Assembly (NCBI GenBank): GCA_029946105.1
Contig: JAQSDW010000225.1
Coordinates: forward strand, 1 to 64,000
Length of the DNA stretch: 64,000 nucleotides
Reading direction: 5' to 3'
Source of the DNA: Reyranella sp.
Lineage (GTDB): Bacteria; Pseudomonadota; Alphaproteobacteria; Reyranellales; Reyranellaceae
Under the pieces are notes generated by a model. That model was not told where the DNA came from. It saw only the letters and a list, made by a program, of their open reading frames with translations, and did not search any database. The translations under genes and the position numbers were made by a program. Below are positions 32,316 through 41,994 of this stretch, piece by piece (position 1 is the stretch's first letter; the number at the start of each line of letters is the position of its first letter).

Positions 32316-33848
32316 TCAGCGGTCTTTTTGCCCGCCCGATTCGCCGGGACTGACAGCCGCGAGCGCGTCCGGGATTAGGCCAATCAGATCCTCGGCGATC
32401 AATCCCGGCCTCTCGAAGCGAAACGCACAATCGCCGTGGAGCCAGGCCGCCGCCGCACCGGCGGCGAGCGGCGACAGGCCCTGGGCGATGAGGCCGCCGG
32501 CAATTCCGGCAAGGACGTCGCCCGACCCCGCAGTCGCCAGCGTCGCCGGCGCGTGGACGTTGATGACGGCCCGACCATCCGGCGCGGCAACGACGGTATC
32601 CGGCCCCTTCAATAGGATGGTTGCCCCGCTCCGCCGCGCAGCCCGGCGCACCCTCTCGACCTTGCCGGGCACATCCGACAGGTCGGGAAAAAGGCGACGA
32701 AACTCACCTTCGTGCGGTGTCATCAGGACCGGGCCGCGGATCATTCCGAACAGGCTCGCCGGATTTGCGGCGAACACGGTGATCGCATCGGCGTCGAGGA
32801 CCACCGCCCTGCCCGTTGCCAATGCTGCAGTCACCGCACCTCGGGTTCTTTCGAAGAGCCCGGAGCCTGGACCGACAAGGATTGCGTTCCGCCGTTCATC
32901 GGCCAGCAGATGCGCAAAGCTCGCGCCGTCTTCGATTTCGGCCACCAGGTTGCCCGGCTCGGCCGCCTGGTAGACAGCCATTGCCGAGTTCGGTGTCGCG
33001 ATGGTCACCAGCCCTGCCCCGGTCCGACGTGCCGCCAGGGCCGCAAGCCTCGCCGCACCCGTGGCCAGAGCTCCACCCAGGACCGTCAGGTGCCCACGAG
33101 CGTATTTGTGGACCGCGCGATCCCAATGTCGAAAATTCTCCCGCCACAGCCCGGGCGCGTTCAGCCAGAGTTGAGGCGAAATCGTTTGCAGCACGGACGC
33201 GTCAATACCGATTTCGGCCACCTTGAGCATGCCGCAGCGTCGAAGCCCTTCGATCGAATAGTGTCCGGGCTTGGCGCGGAAGAAGGTGACGGTGCACTCG
33301 GCAATTGATGCGCGCCCCATGACCTTGCCACTGTCTCCATGCAGGCCGCTCGGCACGTCGACTGCAATCACGTGCAGGCCGTCCCTGTTCAGGCGGTCGA
33401 TCAACTCGCCGGCGATACCTTCGATCGGCCGGCCAAGGCCGGCACCGAACAGGGCATCAACAACCAGCGGATGACCTTCGAGCAGGTCGAGACTCGGCAC
33501 TTCTATCGGCCCTTCCCAGCCGCGCGCGGCCTTGGCGGCGTCGCCGCGGAGGGCGCCGCAGTCACCGAACAAAGCCACCCGAACCGGCCATCCGGCAGCA
33601 TGGAGATGACGCGCGGTCACAAAGCCGTCGCCGCCGTTGTTGCCGGGTCCACATAGAACGACGACCGGTCGCGGCAGATGACGTTCCAGGACGACTTCCG
33701 CCACCGCCCGGCCGGCTGCCTCCATCAGATCGATCCCGGGCGTACCGCTGGCTATGGCGGCAGCGTCAGCCCTCGCCATTTCCGCGCAATTCAGAAGAGC
33801 CAGATTGTCGGAGGGCGCCAGATCCCGCGACAGCGCTCTAGTGTCCAT
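32316..33848 (-). CDS. nnr: Bifunctional NAD(P)HX epimerase / ADP-dependent NAD(P)HX dehydratase
   Basis: A 510-residue fusion protein that repairs hydrated NAD(P)H. The N-terminal half is the epimerase (VVLCGPGNNGGDGFVTARHL, and the region around AVDVPSGLHGDSG). The C-terminal half is the ribokinase-like dehydratase, with TPHEGEFRRLFP, LKGPDTVVAAPDG and TAGSGDVLAGIAGGLIAQGL. Start at MDTRALSRDLAPSDN. It is 15 bases downstream of tRNA-His. Confidence 0.93.
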   Translation of the reverse strand: MDTRALSRDLAPSDNLALLNCAEMARADAAAIASGTPGIDLMEAAGRAVAEVVLERHLPRPVVVLCGPGNNGGDGFVTARHLHAAGWPVRVALFGDCGALRGDAAKAARGWEGPIEVPSLDLLEGHPLVVDALFGAGLGRPIEGIAGELIDRLNRDGLHVIAVDVPSGLHGDSGKVMGRASIAECTVTFFRAKPGHYSIEGLRRCGMLKVAEIGIDASVLQTISPQLWLNAPGLWRENFRHWDRAVHKYARGHLTVLGGALATGAARLAALAARRTGAGLVTIATPNSAMAVYQAAEPGNLVAEIEDGASFAHLLADERRNAILVGPGSGLFERTRGAVTAALATGRAVVLDADAITVFAANPASLFGMIRGPVLMTPHEGEFRRLFPDLSDVPGKVERVRRAARRSGATILLKGPDTVVAAPDGRAVINVHAPATLATAGSGDVLAGIAGGLIAQGLSPLAAGAAAAWLHGDCAFRFERPGLIAEDLIGLIPDALAAVSPGESGGQKDR

Positions 33849-33862
33849 GATGCATGAGCGAT

Positions 33863-33940
33863 TGGGGCGGCCGACCGGAATTGAACCGGCGACATCCAGA
33901 ATCACAATCTGGCGCTCTAACCAACTGAGCTACGGCCGCC
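33863..33940 (-). tRNA. tRNA-His (anticodon GTG)
   Basis: Includes the extra G at position -1 (33940) paired with C73, diagnostic of tRNA-His, and encoded CCA. Acceptor GCGGCCG/CGGCCGC is perfectly paired. Anticodon stem CCAGA/TCTGG encloses TTGTGAT with GTG. Confidence 0.96.
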
Positions 33941-33994
33941 ATCGTGGATCGCCCCCAACGAAGCGCGCCTTCCTACGCTCCGCCGGCCGGAGCG

Positions 33995-34705
33995 TCAAGA
34001 ATCGGCCGGCGTCGGCGGCAGAAGGCTATCGATGGCGCCGATCCAGACCGCGCGGGCCTCTTCGGACGACAGGCCGAAAAAATCACGCATGCGCGCCCAG
34101 CTCTCGAAATCGATAATGGCCTCGATCGCCAGGACGATCCGTCGACTGTCCAATTCTGATAAGATTGCGAGTTCTGCCTGGTACATCAGCTCGATCCTCT
34201 TGATCGTAGCTTCGCGAACGAAACGTATCCGCGTCCCGAGCTCCTCCGAGTCCCCCTTGTTGGCAAGGAGCGCCCGCCAGAGTGGCAGCCACTCCGTGCA
34301 CGTGTGCGCACGCCGTTCAACGTGAGCCCTCAGCCGGGTCTGCCGGTCGCCATCGGCGCCGGTTATCAGCGATTGGGTGTTGCCCTGGGCCAGCGCGTGG
34401 TCGGTCGCGGCGAGCCGCAATGCATGAAGGTCGGGAAATCGCTCGAAGACTGAGCGCACCGAATAGCCGGCTCGTTCGGCCACCTGCGCGGCCGTAGGAA
34501 CCTGTGGATTTTCCCTAAGCAACGCCAAGTACGCTTCGATGACCAATTGCCTGGTCCGCACACTGCGTAGTCGGCGACCGTCTGGGCGGCCGGATCCTGA
34601 GCGATCGGATCTATGTGTGGATGTAGAGGGCAATTTCCATTCAATCCAGGTCGTGCCTGCAAAACGGCAGAGATCTAAAGACTTATCCGCCAGATCATGC
34701 GCCAA
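33995..34705 (-). CDS. TetR-like transcriptional regulator (third of a tandem triplet)
   Basis: Up to 236 residues. The N-terminal helix-turn-helix is in PTAAQVAERAGYSVRSVFERFPD, preceded by DGRRLRSVRTRQLVIEAYLALL. The C-terminal helical domain ends FESWARMRDFFGLSSEEARAVWIGAIDSLLPP. It is clearly paralogous to the two genes upstream. Ligand and targets unknown. The start is uncertain: the first codon is TTG at 34705 with no clear ribosome binding site, and a TTG 24 codons later is an alternative. There is no in-frame ATG before the HTH. Confidence 0.8.
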   Translation of the reverse strand: MAHDLADKSLDLCRFAGTTWIEWKLPSTSTHRSDRSGSGRPDGRRLRSVRTRQLVIEAYLALLRENPQVPTAAQVAERAGYSVRSVFERFPDLHALRLAATDHALAQGNTQSLITGADGDRQTRLRAHVERRAHTCTEWLPLWRALLANKGDSEELGTRIRFVREATIKRIELMYQAELAILSELDSRRIVLAIEAIIDFESWARMRDFFGLSSEEARAVWIGAIDSLLPPTPADS

Positions 34706-34776
34706 GGCGCAATGATAAAGCTTACACCGTCCCTGCGCTTATTGCGAATTGCAACGATTGCAACAACGTCGATACC

Positions 34777-35427
34777 TCAGGGTGAGGGAGTTGGCGGAAG
34801 AATCCTGTCGATTGCCTGCACCCATGCTGCAGAAGCTTCGTCGAACGAGAGGCCAAATTGCTCGCGCATCCTCGCCCAGCTCTCGACATCCACTATGGCC
34901 TCGAGGGCGATCAGTGTTTGCCTCCGGGCCGTGTCTGGGAGTGTCGACAGCTCGGGTTCGTACATGTGCTCCATCAGGGACAGTACGCGCTCGCGCATCG
35001 TGCGGACGCGTGCCTTGAGTTCCTCCGAACCGTTCTGAAGCGAGATGAACGCGCGCCATAGCGGCAGCCAGTGTTCGGACGCACGGGCGCGGGTGTTCAC
35101 ATGGGACTCGATGCGCGCCGCACGGTCGCCGCCGCTATCACGCGACGCCGCCATCGCCACAACTTGGGTAATCGAATAGTCCGTCGCCGCGACCTGCAAG
35201 GCATTAATGTCCGGAAAGCGCTCGAAGACGGAGCGCACCGAGTAGCCGGCTCGCGCCGCGACTTTGGCAGCGGTCGGCAATACCGGCCATTCCTCTCTTA
35301 TGAGTGCGAGATAGGCCTCGACGATCAGCTGCCTGGTCCGTTCGCTGCGCAAGCGGCGGCCATCCGGTCGAGTGCGCCTTGGTGGGAAATCTTTTGGCAA
35401 AGCTTCCTCGATCACGACTGATCCCAC
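34777..35427 (-). CDS. TetR-like transcriptional regulator (second of a tandem triplet)
   Basis: 216 residues. It shares with its neighbours the block DGRRLRSERTRQLIVEAYLAL, the HTH PTAAKVAARAGYSVRSVFERFPD, the phrase HWLPLWRAF and the C-terminal VESWARMREQFGLSFDEASAAW. The effector is unknown. The start is GTG at 35427; a second GTG four codons on (35415) has GGGA in front of it and may be the true start. It is 16 bases after the first copy, so probably co-transcribed. Confidence 0.82.
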   Translation of the reverse strand: MGSVVIEEALPKDFPPRRTRPDGRRLRSERTRQLIVEAYLALIREEWPVLPTAAKVAARAGYSVRSVFERFPDINALQVAATDYSITQVVAMAASRDSGGDRAARIESHVNTRARASEHWLPLWRAFISLQNGSEELKARVRTMRERVLSLMEHMYEPELSTLPDTARRQTLIALEAIVDVESWARMREQFGLSFDEASAAWVQAIDRILPPTPSP

Positions 35428-35443
35428 AGTACATTCAACAACG

Positions 35444-36088
35444 TCACGCTCGTGACGGCGTCGCCGGAAGCAAGCGGTCGATGGCGCGAATCCAGACCGC
35501 GCAGGCTTCCTCGAACGACAGATTGAAGAATTCGCGCAGTCGTGCCCAGCTCTCCATGTCGGTAAGCGCTTCGAGCACGATCAACAGATGCTTGCGCTCG
35601 ATTTCTCCCAGCGTCGAAAGCTCTGGCCGGTACATGATTTCGAACCGGTCGATGGTTCGCTGTCGCGCGATGCGCAGGCGAAGCTTGAGTTCTTCCGACT
35701 CGTCAATCGTGTAGAGGAACACGCGCCAAAGTGCGACACCACGTTCGCAGGTTCCCGCCCTGGTCTCGACCTGTGATTTGATTCTGGTCTGCCGGTCGCC
35801 GTCGACGTGGCGAGGCGGCGCCAAGGCAGCCGCGTGCGCGAGTTGGTAGTCCACCGCCGCGACGCGCAAGGCGTTGAGATCGGCAAACCGCTCGAAAATC
35901 GAACGAACCGAGTAACCCGCTCGCTCGGCGATCTGCGCGGCTGTGGGCATCGATGGGCTCTCTCGCAACAGAGCCAGAAACGCCTCCATGATCAATTGCT
36001 TGGTCCGCTCACTGCGCAAATGGCGGCCATCGATGCGGGCGCGTTTGGCAGGTTGTTGAGAAGACACGTCAGCTTCGCCTGAGTTCAT
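35444..36088 (-). CDS. TetR-like transcriptional regulator (first of a tandem triplet)
   Basis: 214 residues from the ATG at 36088 (MNSGEADVSSQQPAKRARIDG). The frame could extend to a GTG at 36142, and neither has a strong ribosome binding site. HTH region PTAAQIAERAGYSVRSIFERFAD; C-terminal pattern MESWARLREFFNLSFEEACAVWIRAIDRLLP as in the two downstream copies. The three genes have diverged mainly in the middle (ligand pocket) region, which suggests different effectors. Confidence 0.82.
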   Translation of the reverse strand: MNSGEADVSSQQPAKRARIDGRHLRSERTKQLIMEAFLALLRESPSMPTAAQIAERAGYSVRSIFERFADLNALRVAAVDYQLAHAAALAPPRHVDGDRQTRIKSQVETRAGTCERGVALWRVFLYTIDESEELKLRLRIARQRTIDRFEIMYRPELSTLGEIERKHLLIVLEALTDMESWARLREFFNLSFEEACAVWIRAIDRLLPATPSRA

Positions 36089-36238
36089 GCCGACAGCCGC
36101 GACAGCATGACCAGCCGGCTCCCGTTTGGTTTGCAGCCACACGTTGAATCTACACTCGTCATGAGAATAGTATACGCCCCTCCCGGTGCGGTTTGCAGAA
36201 AATTCGTCACCAAAGCCCTGAAAAGGGCGCTGACGGGC

Positions 36239-37405
36239 TCAAGGGCGGAAATGACGGCCCAATCGGTCGATCGCCTTGTCCAGGGTCTCGTCATGCTTGC
36301 AAAAGCAGAATCGGGCAAAATGCCGGGGCGCCCGCACGGGCTCGTCATAGAACGCGCTGACCGGCACCGCCGTCACGCCTGCCTCGACTGTAATATGACG
36401 GCAGAAATCGTCGTCCGTCCCATTGAAGCCGAGCGGCCTGAAGTCGGTGGTTACGAAGTAGGTACCATGCGCCGGCAAGATGGCGAAACCGATATCGGCC
36501 AAGGCGACTGCCAGGCGATCGCGCTTGCGCTGCATATCCGCGGCCAGGGTCGAAAAGTAGCTGTCGGCCAGGCGCAAGCCTGCCGCCGCGCCCCACTGCA
36601 GGTTTGGCGGGGTCGTAAAGGTCATGAACTGATGGGTCTTCGCGATCGTCTTCATGAGTTCCGGTGCGGCCGTGATGTAGCCTACCTTCCAGCCCGTCAG
36701 GCTGAAACTCTTGCCGGCCGAGCCGATGCGGACGGTACGCGCGCGCATGTCCGGCAAGGTCATGATCGACACGTGCTGCCGATCGTCGAAGATGATGTGC
36801 TCATAAACCTCGTCGCAAACGGCATAGGCGTCGTGCTTGAGACATAGGCCGGCGATGAAATCTAGTTCCCCCCGATCGAACACTTTCGAGCACGGGTTCA
36901 TGGGCGTGTTGAATAGGATGAGCTTCGTGCGATCGCTGAAGGCCGCCGCCAGTTCCTCGCGCGGCAACCGCCACGTCGGCGGCTCGAGGCGCACCATCTT
37001 CGGAATGCCGCCGGCGCGGCGCACCATCGGCAGATACGAGTCGTAGAGTGGCTCGATCAACACGACCTCGTCGCCCGGTTCGATAAGGCCGAACAGACAG
37101 TCGCCCAGCGCCTCGGTGGCCCCTGACGTCACCAGCACCTCGGTCTGCCAGTCGACCTCCAGGTTCTGGAACCGCTTGGCATGATCTGCCACGGCCTGCC
37201 GCAATTCCGGGATGCCCATCATCGGCGGATATTGGTTGTGTCCGTTCAGCAGATAATCGGCAGCAGCAGCCCGGACTTCCTCCGGCCCCTTGTCGTCCGG
37301 AAAGCCCTGACCGAGATTTACCGACTGGTGCTCGCGGGCGAGAGCCGACATCACCTCGAAAACGGTGGTCCCCAGACTGGACATCAGCGCATTAGCGGAT
37401 TTCAT
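36239..37405 (-). CDS. PLP-dependent class I aminotransferase
   Basis: A 388-residue fold-type I aminotransferase. PLP lysine is K232 in GSAGKSFSLTGWKVGY. Other family positions are VNLGQGFPD (34-37 region), NGHNQYPPMMG, LFNTPMNPCSKVF and CDEVYEHIIFD. The closest characterised types by these motifs are kynurenine/methionine aminotransferases (YbdL-like) and DapC-like enzymes; the substrate cannot be fixed from sequence. It is transcribed away from glnB and shares the 197-base spacer with it. Confidence 0.88.
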   Translation of the reverse strand: MKSANALMSSLGTTVFEVMSALAREHQSVNLGQGFPDDKGPEEVRAAAADYLLNGHNQYPPMMGIPELRQAVADHAKRFQNLEVDWQTEVLVTSGATEALGDCLFGLIEPGDEVVLIEPLYDSYLPMVRRAGGIPKMVRLEPPTWRLPREELAAAFSDRTKLILFNTPMNPCSKVFDRGELDFIAGLCLKHDAYAVCDEVYEHIIFDDRQHVSIMTLPDMRARTVRIGSAGKSFSLTGWKVGYITAAPELMKTIAKTHQFMTFTTPPNLQWGAAAGLRLADSYFSTLAADMQRKRDRLAVALADIGFAILPAHGTYFVTTDFRPLGFNGTDDDFCRHITVEAGVTAVPVSAFYDEPVRAPRHFARFCFCKHDETLDKAIDRLGRHFRP

Positions 37406-37518
37406 CAGACATCCTGCGGAAGAGTAATTTTTAGGCAGTATTCTGTAGTTTTATTGATCATCCAGCTTGTTCTTTGATCAATCATCATCGTTTGGGCCGT
37501 CATACCTGTGATTAAGTA

Positions 37519-37534
37519 TGGCATGAAAAATGCT
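37519..37534 (+). promoter_or_regulatory. Candidate sigma-54 promoter of glnB(A)
   Basis: TGGCATGAAAAATGCT has GG and GC at the required 10-base spacing and fits the consensus TGGCACG-N4-TTGCW with two changes. Transcription would start near 37545, about 58 bases before glnB. This is expected for NtrC-controlled glnB in proteobacteria. No convincing NtrC site was found. Confidence 0.65.
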
Positions 37535-37536
37535 GA

Positions 37537-37941
<405 letters not shown>

Positions 37942-37997
37942 GAGCCAGGCCTTTTGGGGGCTGATGACCTAACCACCAGTAGAGGGACGTACGACAA

Positions 37998-39404
37998 ATG
38001 GACGCCAAACAGGTTCTCGCGTTGATCAAGGAAAAGGACGTCAAGTTCGTCGACTTCCGCTTCACCGATCCCCGCGGCAAGTGGCAGCACACGGCCCGCA
38101 TGGCCTCGGCCACCGATGAAGGTACGTTCGTCGACGGCGTGATGTTCGACGGCTCGTCGATCGCCGGCTGGAAGGCCATCAACGAGTCCGACATGATCCT
38201 GATGCCGGATCCCTCCACCGCCGTGCTCGATCCGTTCACCGCACAGACCACGCTCATCATCAGCTGCGACGTCGTCGAGCCTTCGACCGGCCAGCTCTAT
38301 GGCCGCTGCCCGCGCTCGACCGCCAAGCGCGCCGAAGCCTTCATGAAGTCGTCCGGCATCGGCGACACCGCAGTTTTCGGTCCCGAACTCGAATTCTTCG
38401 TATTCGACGACGTGCGCTTCCAGGTCGAGATGCAGGGCAGCTCGTTCAGCGTCACCTCCAGTGAATCGCCGTGGAACAGCAACGCCGAGTTCGAAGGCGG
38501 CAACATGGCTCACCGGCCCGGCGTCAAGGGCGGCTACTTCCCGGTCCAGCCGGTCGACTCGCACAACGACTTGCGCGCCGAGATGATGTCGGTCTGCACC
38601 GACATGGGCATCACCATGGAGATCCATCACCACGAAGTGGCGCCGGCGCAGAACGAGCTCGGCTTCCGCTTCGACACGCTGGTGAAGACCGCCGACAACG
38701 TGCAGAAGTACAAGTACACGCTGCACAACGTCGCCCACAGCTACGGCAAGACGCTGACCTTCATGCCGAAGCCGATCTACGGCGACAACGGCTCGGGCAT
38801 GCACACCCACCAGTCGATCTGGAAGGACGGCAAGCCGCTGTTCGCCGGATCGGGCTATGCCGATCTGTCGGAGACGGCGCTCTACTACATCGGCGGCATC
38901 ATCAAGCACGCCAAGGCGCTGAACGCCTTCACCAACGCCAGCACCAACTCCTACAAGCGCGTGATCCCGGGCTTCGAGGCGCCGGTGCTGCTGGCCTACT
39001 CTTCGCGCAACCGCTCGGCCTCGTGCCGCATCCCCTACTCGGCCTCGCCGAAGGGCAAGCGCGTCGAAGTCCGCTTCCCCGATCCGTCGGCCAATCCCTA
39101 CCTCGCGTTCGCTGCGATGTTGATGGCCGGCATCGACGGCATCAACAACAAGATCCATCCGGGCGACCCGATGGACAAGAACCTGTACGACCTGCCGCCG
39201 GAGGAACTCTCGAAAGTTCCGACCGTCGCCGGATCGCTGCGCGAGGCACTGAATTGCCTCGACGCCGACCGCACCTTCCTCACCAAGGGTGGCGTGTTCA
39301 CCGACGACCAGATCGACGCCTACATGGAACTCAAGTGGGAAGAGGTCTACAACTGGGAACACCAGCCGGCGCCGATCGAGTACAAGATGTACTACTCGAT
39401 CTGA
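37998..39404 (+). CDS. glnA: Glutamine synthetase type I
   Basis: A 468-residue GSI-beta enzyme that makes glutamine from glutamate, ammonia and ATP. Metal/substrate motifs are visible: [37 protein letters not shown] and [10 protein letters not shown]. Tyr397 in [10 protein letters not shown] is the adenylylation site. A purine-rich AGAGGGA precedes the ATG. A strong terminator follows. Confidence 0.98.
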   Translation: MDAKQVLALIKEKDVKFVDFRFTDPRGKWQHTARMASATDEGTFVDGVMFDGSSIAGWKAINESDMILMPDPSTAVLDPFTAQTTLIISCDVVEPSTGQLYGRCPRSTAKRAEAFMKSSGIGDTAVFGPELEFFVFDDVRFQVEMQGSSFSVTSSESPWNSNAEFEGGNMAHRPGVKGGYFPVQPVDSHNDLRAEMMSVCTDMGITMEIHHHEVAPAQNELGFRFDTLVKTADNVQKYKYTLHNVAHSYGKTLTFMPKPIYGDNGSGMHTHQSIWKDGKPLFAGSGYADLSETALYYIGGIIKHAKALNAFTNASTNSYKRVIPGFEAPVLLAYSSRNRSASCRIPYSASPKGKRVEVRFPDPSANPYLAFAAMLMAGIDGINNKIHPGDPMDKNLYDLPPEELSKVPTVAGSLREALNCLDADRTFLTKGGVFTDDQIDAYMELKWEEVYNWEHQPAPIEYKMYYSI

Positions 39405-39429
39405 TCCTTTCCGAATTTTCGGATCATGG

Positions 39430-39460
39430 AAGGGCCCGCTGTCGCGGGCCCTTCTTTTGT
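39430..39460 (+). terminator. Intrinsic terminator after glnA
   Basis: A perfect 10-bp stem AAGGGCCCGC / GCGGGCCCTT with loop TGTC, then CTTTTG, 26 bases past the glnA stop. Confidence 0.9.
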
Positions 39461-39496
39461 TGGAGGATGCCGCCCGCAGAACCGAGGGAACGGCAC

Positions 39497-40366
39497 ATGA
39501 GCGGCTGGATGGAAAAGGCGATGGACGAACTGCGCCCCTGGATCGGGCGCGTGCGCACGGTCGAGGACGATATCGGCATGATGGCCGTCCGTCGGGTGGC
39601 CGCCACCTTCGACGTCGACCCCGACAGCATCAAGCGTGGCGACGAACTGCCGCCGCACTGGTTCACGGTGTTCTTCACCGAGACGGTCCGCCAGGGTGAA
39701 CTCGGCCCCGACGGCCATCCCAACAAGGGCATTGTCCTGCCGCCGATCCCGATGCCGCGCCGCATGGGTGCCGGCCGCCGCGTGAAGATCATGGGCCGCC
39801 TGAAAGCCGGCGAGCCCGCGATCAAGAAGGCCGAGGTCGCCGACATCGTTCCCAAGACCGGCCGCTCCGGCGACATTTTCGTGCTCACCATGCGCCACAC
39901 GATCGAGCAGGCCGGCAAGACCATTGCCGTCGACACGTTCGACGCGATCTACCGCCCTGCCGTACCGCCCGGCCAGAAGACCACGGCAACCGTGGCCACC
40001 AAGGCGCGTAGCGACCACGCCTGGAGCCAGACCACCCAGCTCACCAATACGCTCAACTTCCGCTATGGCGGCCTCACCTGGAACGCCCACCGTATCCACT
40101 ATGACGGCGACTACACACGGAGCGAGGAAGGCTATCCGGCGATCGTTTCCAACGGCGGCCTGTCCATGCATCTGATGATCAATGCCGCCCTCGGCCACGG
40201 CGCGGGCACGCTGACCGGCCTCACCGCCCGCCTCGTCCACCCGCTGTGGGTCGGCGACCTGATCGAGGTTCGTGGCGAGGCTCCGAAGGACGGCCAACTC
40301 AGGATCTGGGCGGCCGACAAGAACGGCGTGCTGTGCGGCGAGATGGATCTGGAGTTCGCATCTTGA
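39497..40366 (+). CDS. HTD2/MaoC-like hydratase (mesaconyl-C4-CoA hydratase-like)
   Basis: A 289-residue double-hotdog dehydratase. The N-terminal FAS1-like hotdog domain is around residues 1-150. The C-terminal catalytic half contains FRYGGLTWNAHRIHYDGDYTRSEEGYPAIV, matching the catalytic Asp/His region of this family. The family includes mesaconyl-C4-CoA hydratase and type 2 hydroxyacyl-thioester dehydratases, and the substrate here is undetermined. The stop TGA overlaps the TTG start of the CoA transferase behind it, so they form a two-gene unit. Confidence 0.82.
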   Translation: MSGWMEKAMDELRPWIGRVRTVEDDIGMMAVRRVAATFDVDPDSIKRGDELPPHWFTVFFTETVRQGELGPDGHPNKGIVLPPIPMPRRMGAGRRVKIMGRLKAGEPAIKKAEVADIVPKTGRSGDIFVLTMRHTIEQAGKTIAVDTFDAIYRPAVPPGQKTTATVATKARSDHAWSQTTQLTNTLNFRYGGLTWNAHRIHYDGDYTRSEEGYPAIVSNGGLSMHLMINAALGHGAGTLTGLTARLVHPLWVGDLIEVRGEAPKDGQLRIWAADKNGVLCGEMDLEFAS

Positions 40367-41559
40367 ACGGCGGCCCTCTCGACGGTGTCCGCGTCGTCGA
40401 CCTCACGACCGTCGTCGTCGGACCGATCTGCACACGCACGCTCGCCGACTACGGCGCCGACGTGATCAAGGTCGAGGCGCCGGGCGGCGACCTGCTGCGC
40501 ACCATGGCCGAGGGCAGCCGCAATCCCGGCATGTCGGGCAAGTTCATCAACTTCAACCGCAACAAACGCTCGATCGTCCTCGACCTCAAGAAGAAGGACG
40601 GTCACGCGGCCATGCTCCGGCTGATCGAGCGTGCCGACGTCTTCGTAAGCAATGTCCGGCCAGAGGCACTCACCCGCGCCGGGCTCGACCACGCCAGCCT
40701 GGCCAAGCTCAATCCCAGGCTGATCCATTGCTCGATCCTGGCCTTCGGCCGCGGCGGCCGATACTTCAACCGCCCGGCCTACGATCCGGTGATCCAGAGC
40801 CTGTCCGGCGTGGCGGGCACCATCGCGCGCGCCACCGGCGAGCCGCGCTTCGTGCCCATGGTGATGAGCGATCACACCAGCGGACTGATCGCGGCCCAGG
40901 CGATCGGCTTCGCGCTCTATCGCCGCGAAAAGACCGGCAAGGGCGAGGCGATCGACGTGCCGATGCTTGAGAACATGGCGTCGTTCGTCTCGAGCGAGCA
41001 TCTCGGTGCCGCGACGTTCGATCCGCCGGTCGGCCCGACCGGCGATGGCCGCCTGCTCAGCCCCAACTACCGGCCGGTGCCGACCAAGGACGGCTACGTG
41101 ACGGTCCGGCCCAACACCAACGCGCAAGCCTTCGCCTTCTTCGACGCGATCGGCCAGCCCGAGCTGAAGACCGATCCACGCTTCGACAGTGCCGCCTCGC
41201 GCACCAGGAACGCCAAGGCCTATTTCGAGGTCCAGGCGAACAACCTCGGCGGCAAGACGACGGACGAGTGGGTCGAATTGTTCGACAAGCTCGACGTGCC
41301 GGCCGCCCGCTACAATTCGATCGACGATCTCCTGACCGATCCGCATCTTGCGGATGTCGGCTTCTTCCGGCCCGAGGAGCATCCGAGCGAAGGGCGCATC
41401 CGGCGGACGAAGCTGGCCAACAGCTTCTCGGGCGGCGCCCGCGAAGACGAGACCCACGCGCCGCTCACGGGCGAACACACTCGCGGGATCCTGGCCGAGG
41501 CCGGCTACTCCGACGCCGAGATCGACGCCCTCCTCGCTTCAGGTGGCGCCACCGGCTAG
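40363..41559 (+). CDS. CaiB/BaiF family (class III) CoA transferase
   Basis: 398 residues from a TTG at 40363 (LNGGPLDGVRVVDLTTVVVGP). The family's catalytic aspartate is D170 in VPMVMSDHTSG. Other typical phrases are LADYGADVIKVEAPGGD and FINFNRNKRSIVLDL. It moves CoA between carboxylic acids; donor and acceptor unknown. The TTG is supported by GGAG about 8 bases upstream and by the TTGA overlap with the hydratase stop. No ATG lies near the domain start. The pairing resembles Meh/Mct-type C4/C5 dicarboxyl-CoA chemistry, but this is only an analogy. Confidence 0.87.
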   Translation: MNGGPLDGVRVVDLTTVVVGPICTRTLADYGADVIKVEAPGGDLLRTMAEGSRNPGMSGKFINFNRNKRSIVLDLKKKDGHAAMLRLIERADVFVSNVRPEALTRAGLDHASLAKLNPRLIHCSILAFGRGGRYFNRPAYDPVIQSLSGVAGTIARATGEPRFVPMVMSDHTSGLIAAQAIGFALYRREKTGKGEAIDVPMLENMASFVSSEHLGAATFDPPVGPTGDGRLLSPNYRPVPTKDGYVTVRPNTNAQAFAFFDAIGQPELKTDPRFDSAASRTRNAKAYFEVQANNLGGKTTDEWVELFDKLDVPAARYNSIDDLLTDPHLADVGFFRPEEHPSEGRIRRTKLANSFSGGAREDETHAPLTGEHTRGILAEAGYSDAEIDALLASGGATG

Positions 41560-41994
41560 TGGACCAAATTCGAACGCGTTTCCGAACACGAGTTGTTCGG
41601 ACTCTGTTCGGCCAGAATTCACAAAACTCAGGCCCACTTGAATCAGACGATTTTTCGTCGACTCAAGCTCAAATCGCGGACTTGTTCGGGAATTCGGGCG
41701 TCCGCGAACACGATGAACGACGTTGGCAACGCGGCCACATGGCATCATCCAATGGCCCGGGACGAAGGTCGGGCCTGGCCGGATTTCTCTAGGCTCTTGC
41801 GCCGATCCGCTGGAGCGACCTTCCAGGAACCGAGAAAACGGGACGCCACCGGCCCACGAAAAAGGCCGCTCCGAGCAAGTGAACCGGGCGGCCCGCGCTT
41901 TACGCACGTCGTGGGGACCATAGCGAAAATATACCCCATATCCTGCTAAACCAGAAATTTATCCCTTGCATACCTGCCCTGCTCCGGACCGGCA
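41560..41994. other. Intergenic stretch without a recognisable gene
   Basis: About 435 bases between the CoA transferase and the frameshifted unknown gene. Reading frames here have no family resemblance or ribosome binding sites. The first half contains repeated GTTCGG and GAATTC words (41590-41700) with no clear symmetry. Part of this may be decayed coding sequence. Confidence 0.4.

Noticed and set aside
33863-33940. A genomic-island attachment site at tRNA-His
   Set aside because: No repeat of the tRNA 3' end and no integrase were seen, and the accessory genes lie on the 5' side of the tRNA, opposite to the usual integration side.
41593-41949. A 118-codon plus-strand frame after the CoA transferase
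   Set aside because: No ribosome binding site, no family resemblance, and mixed composition; treated as non-coding.
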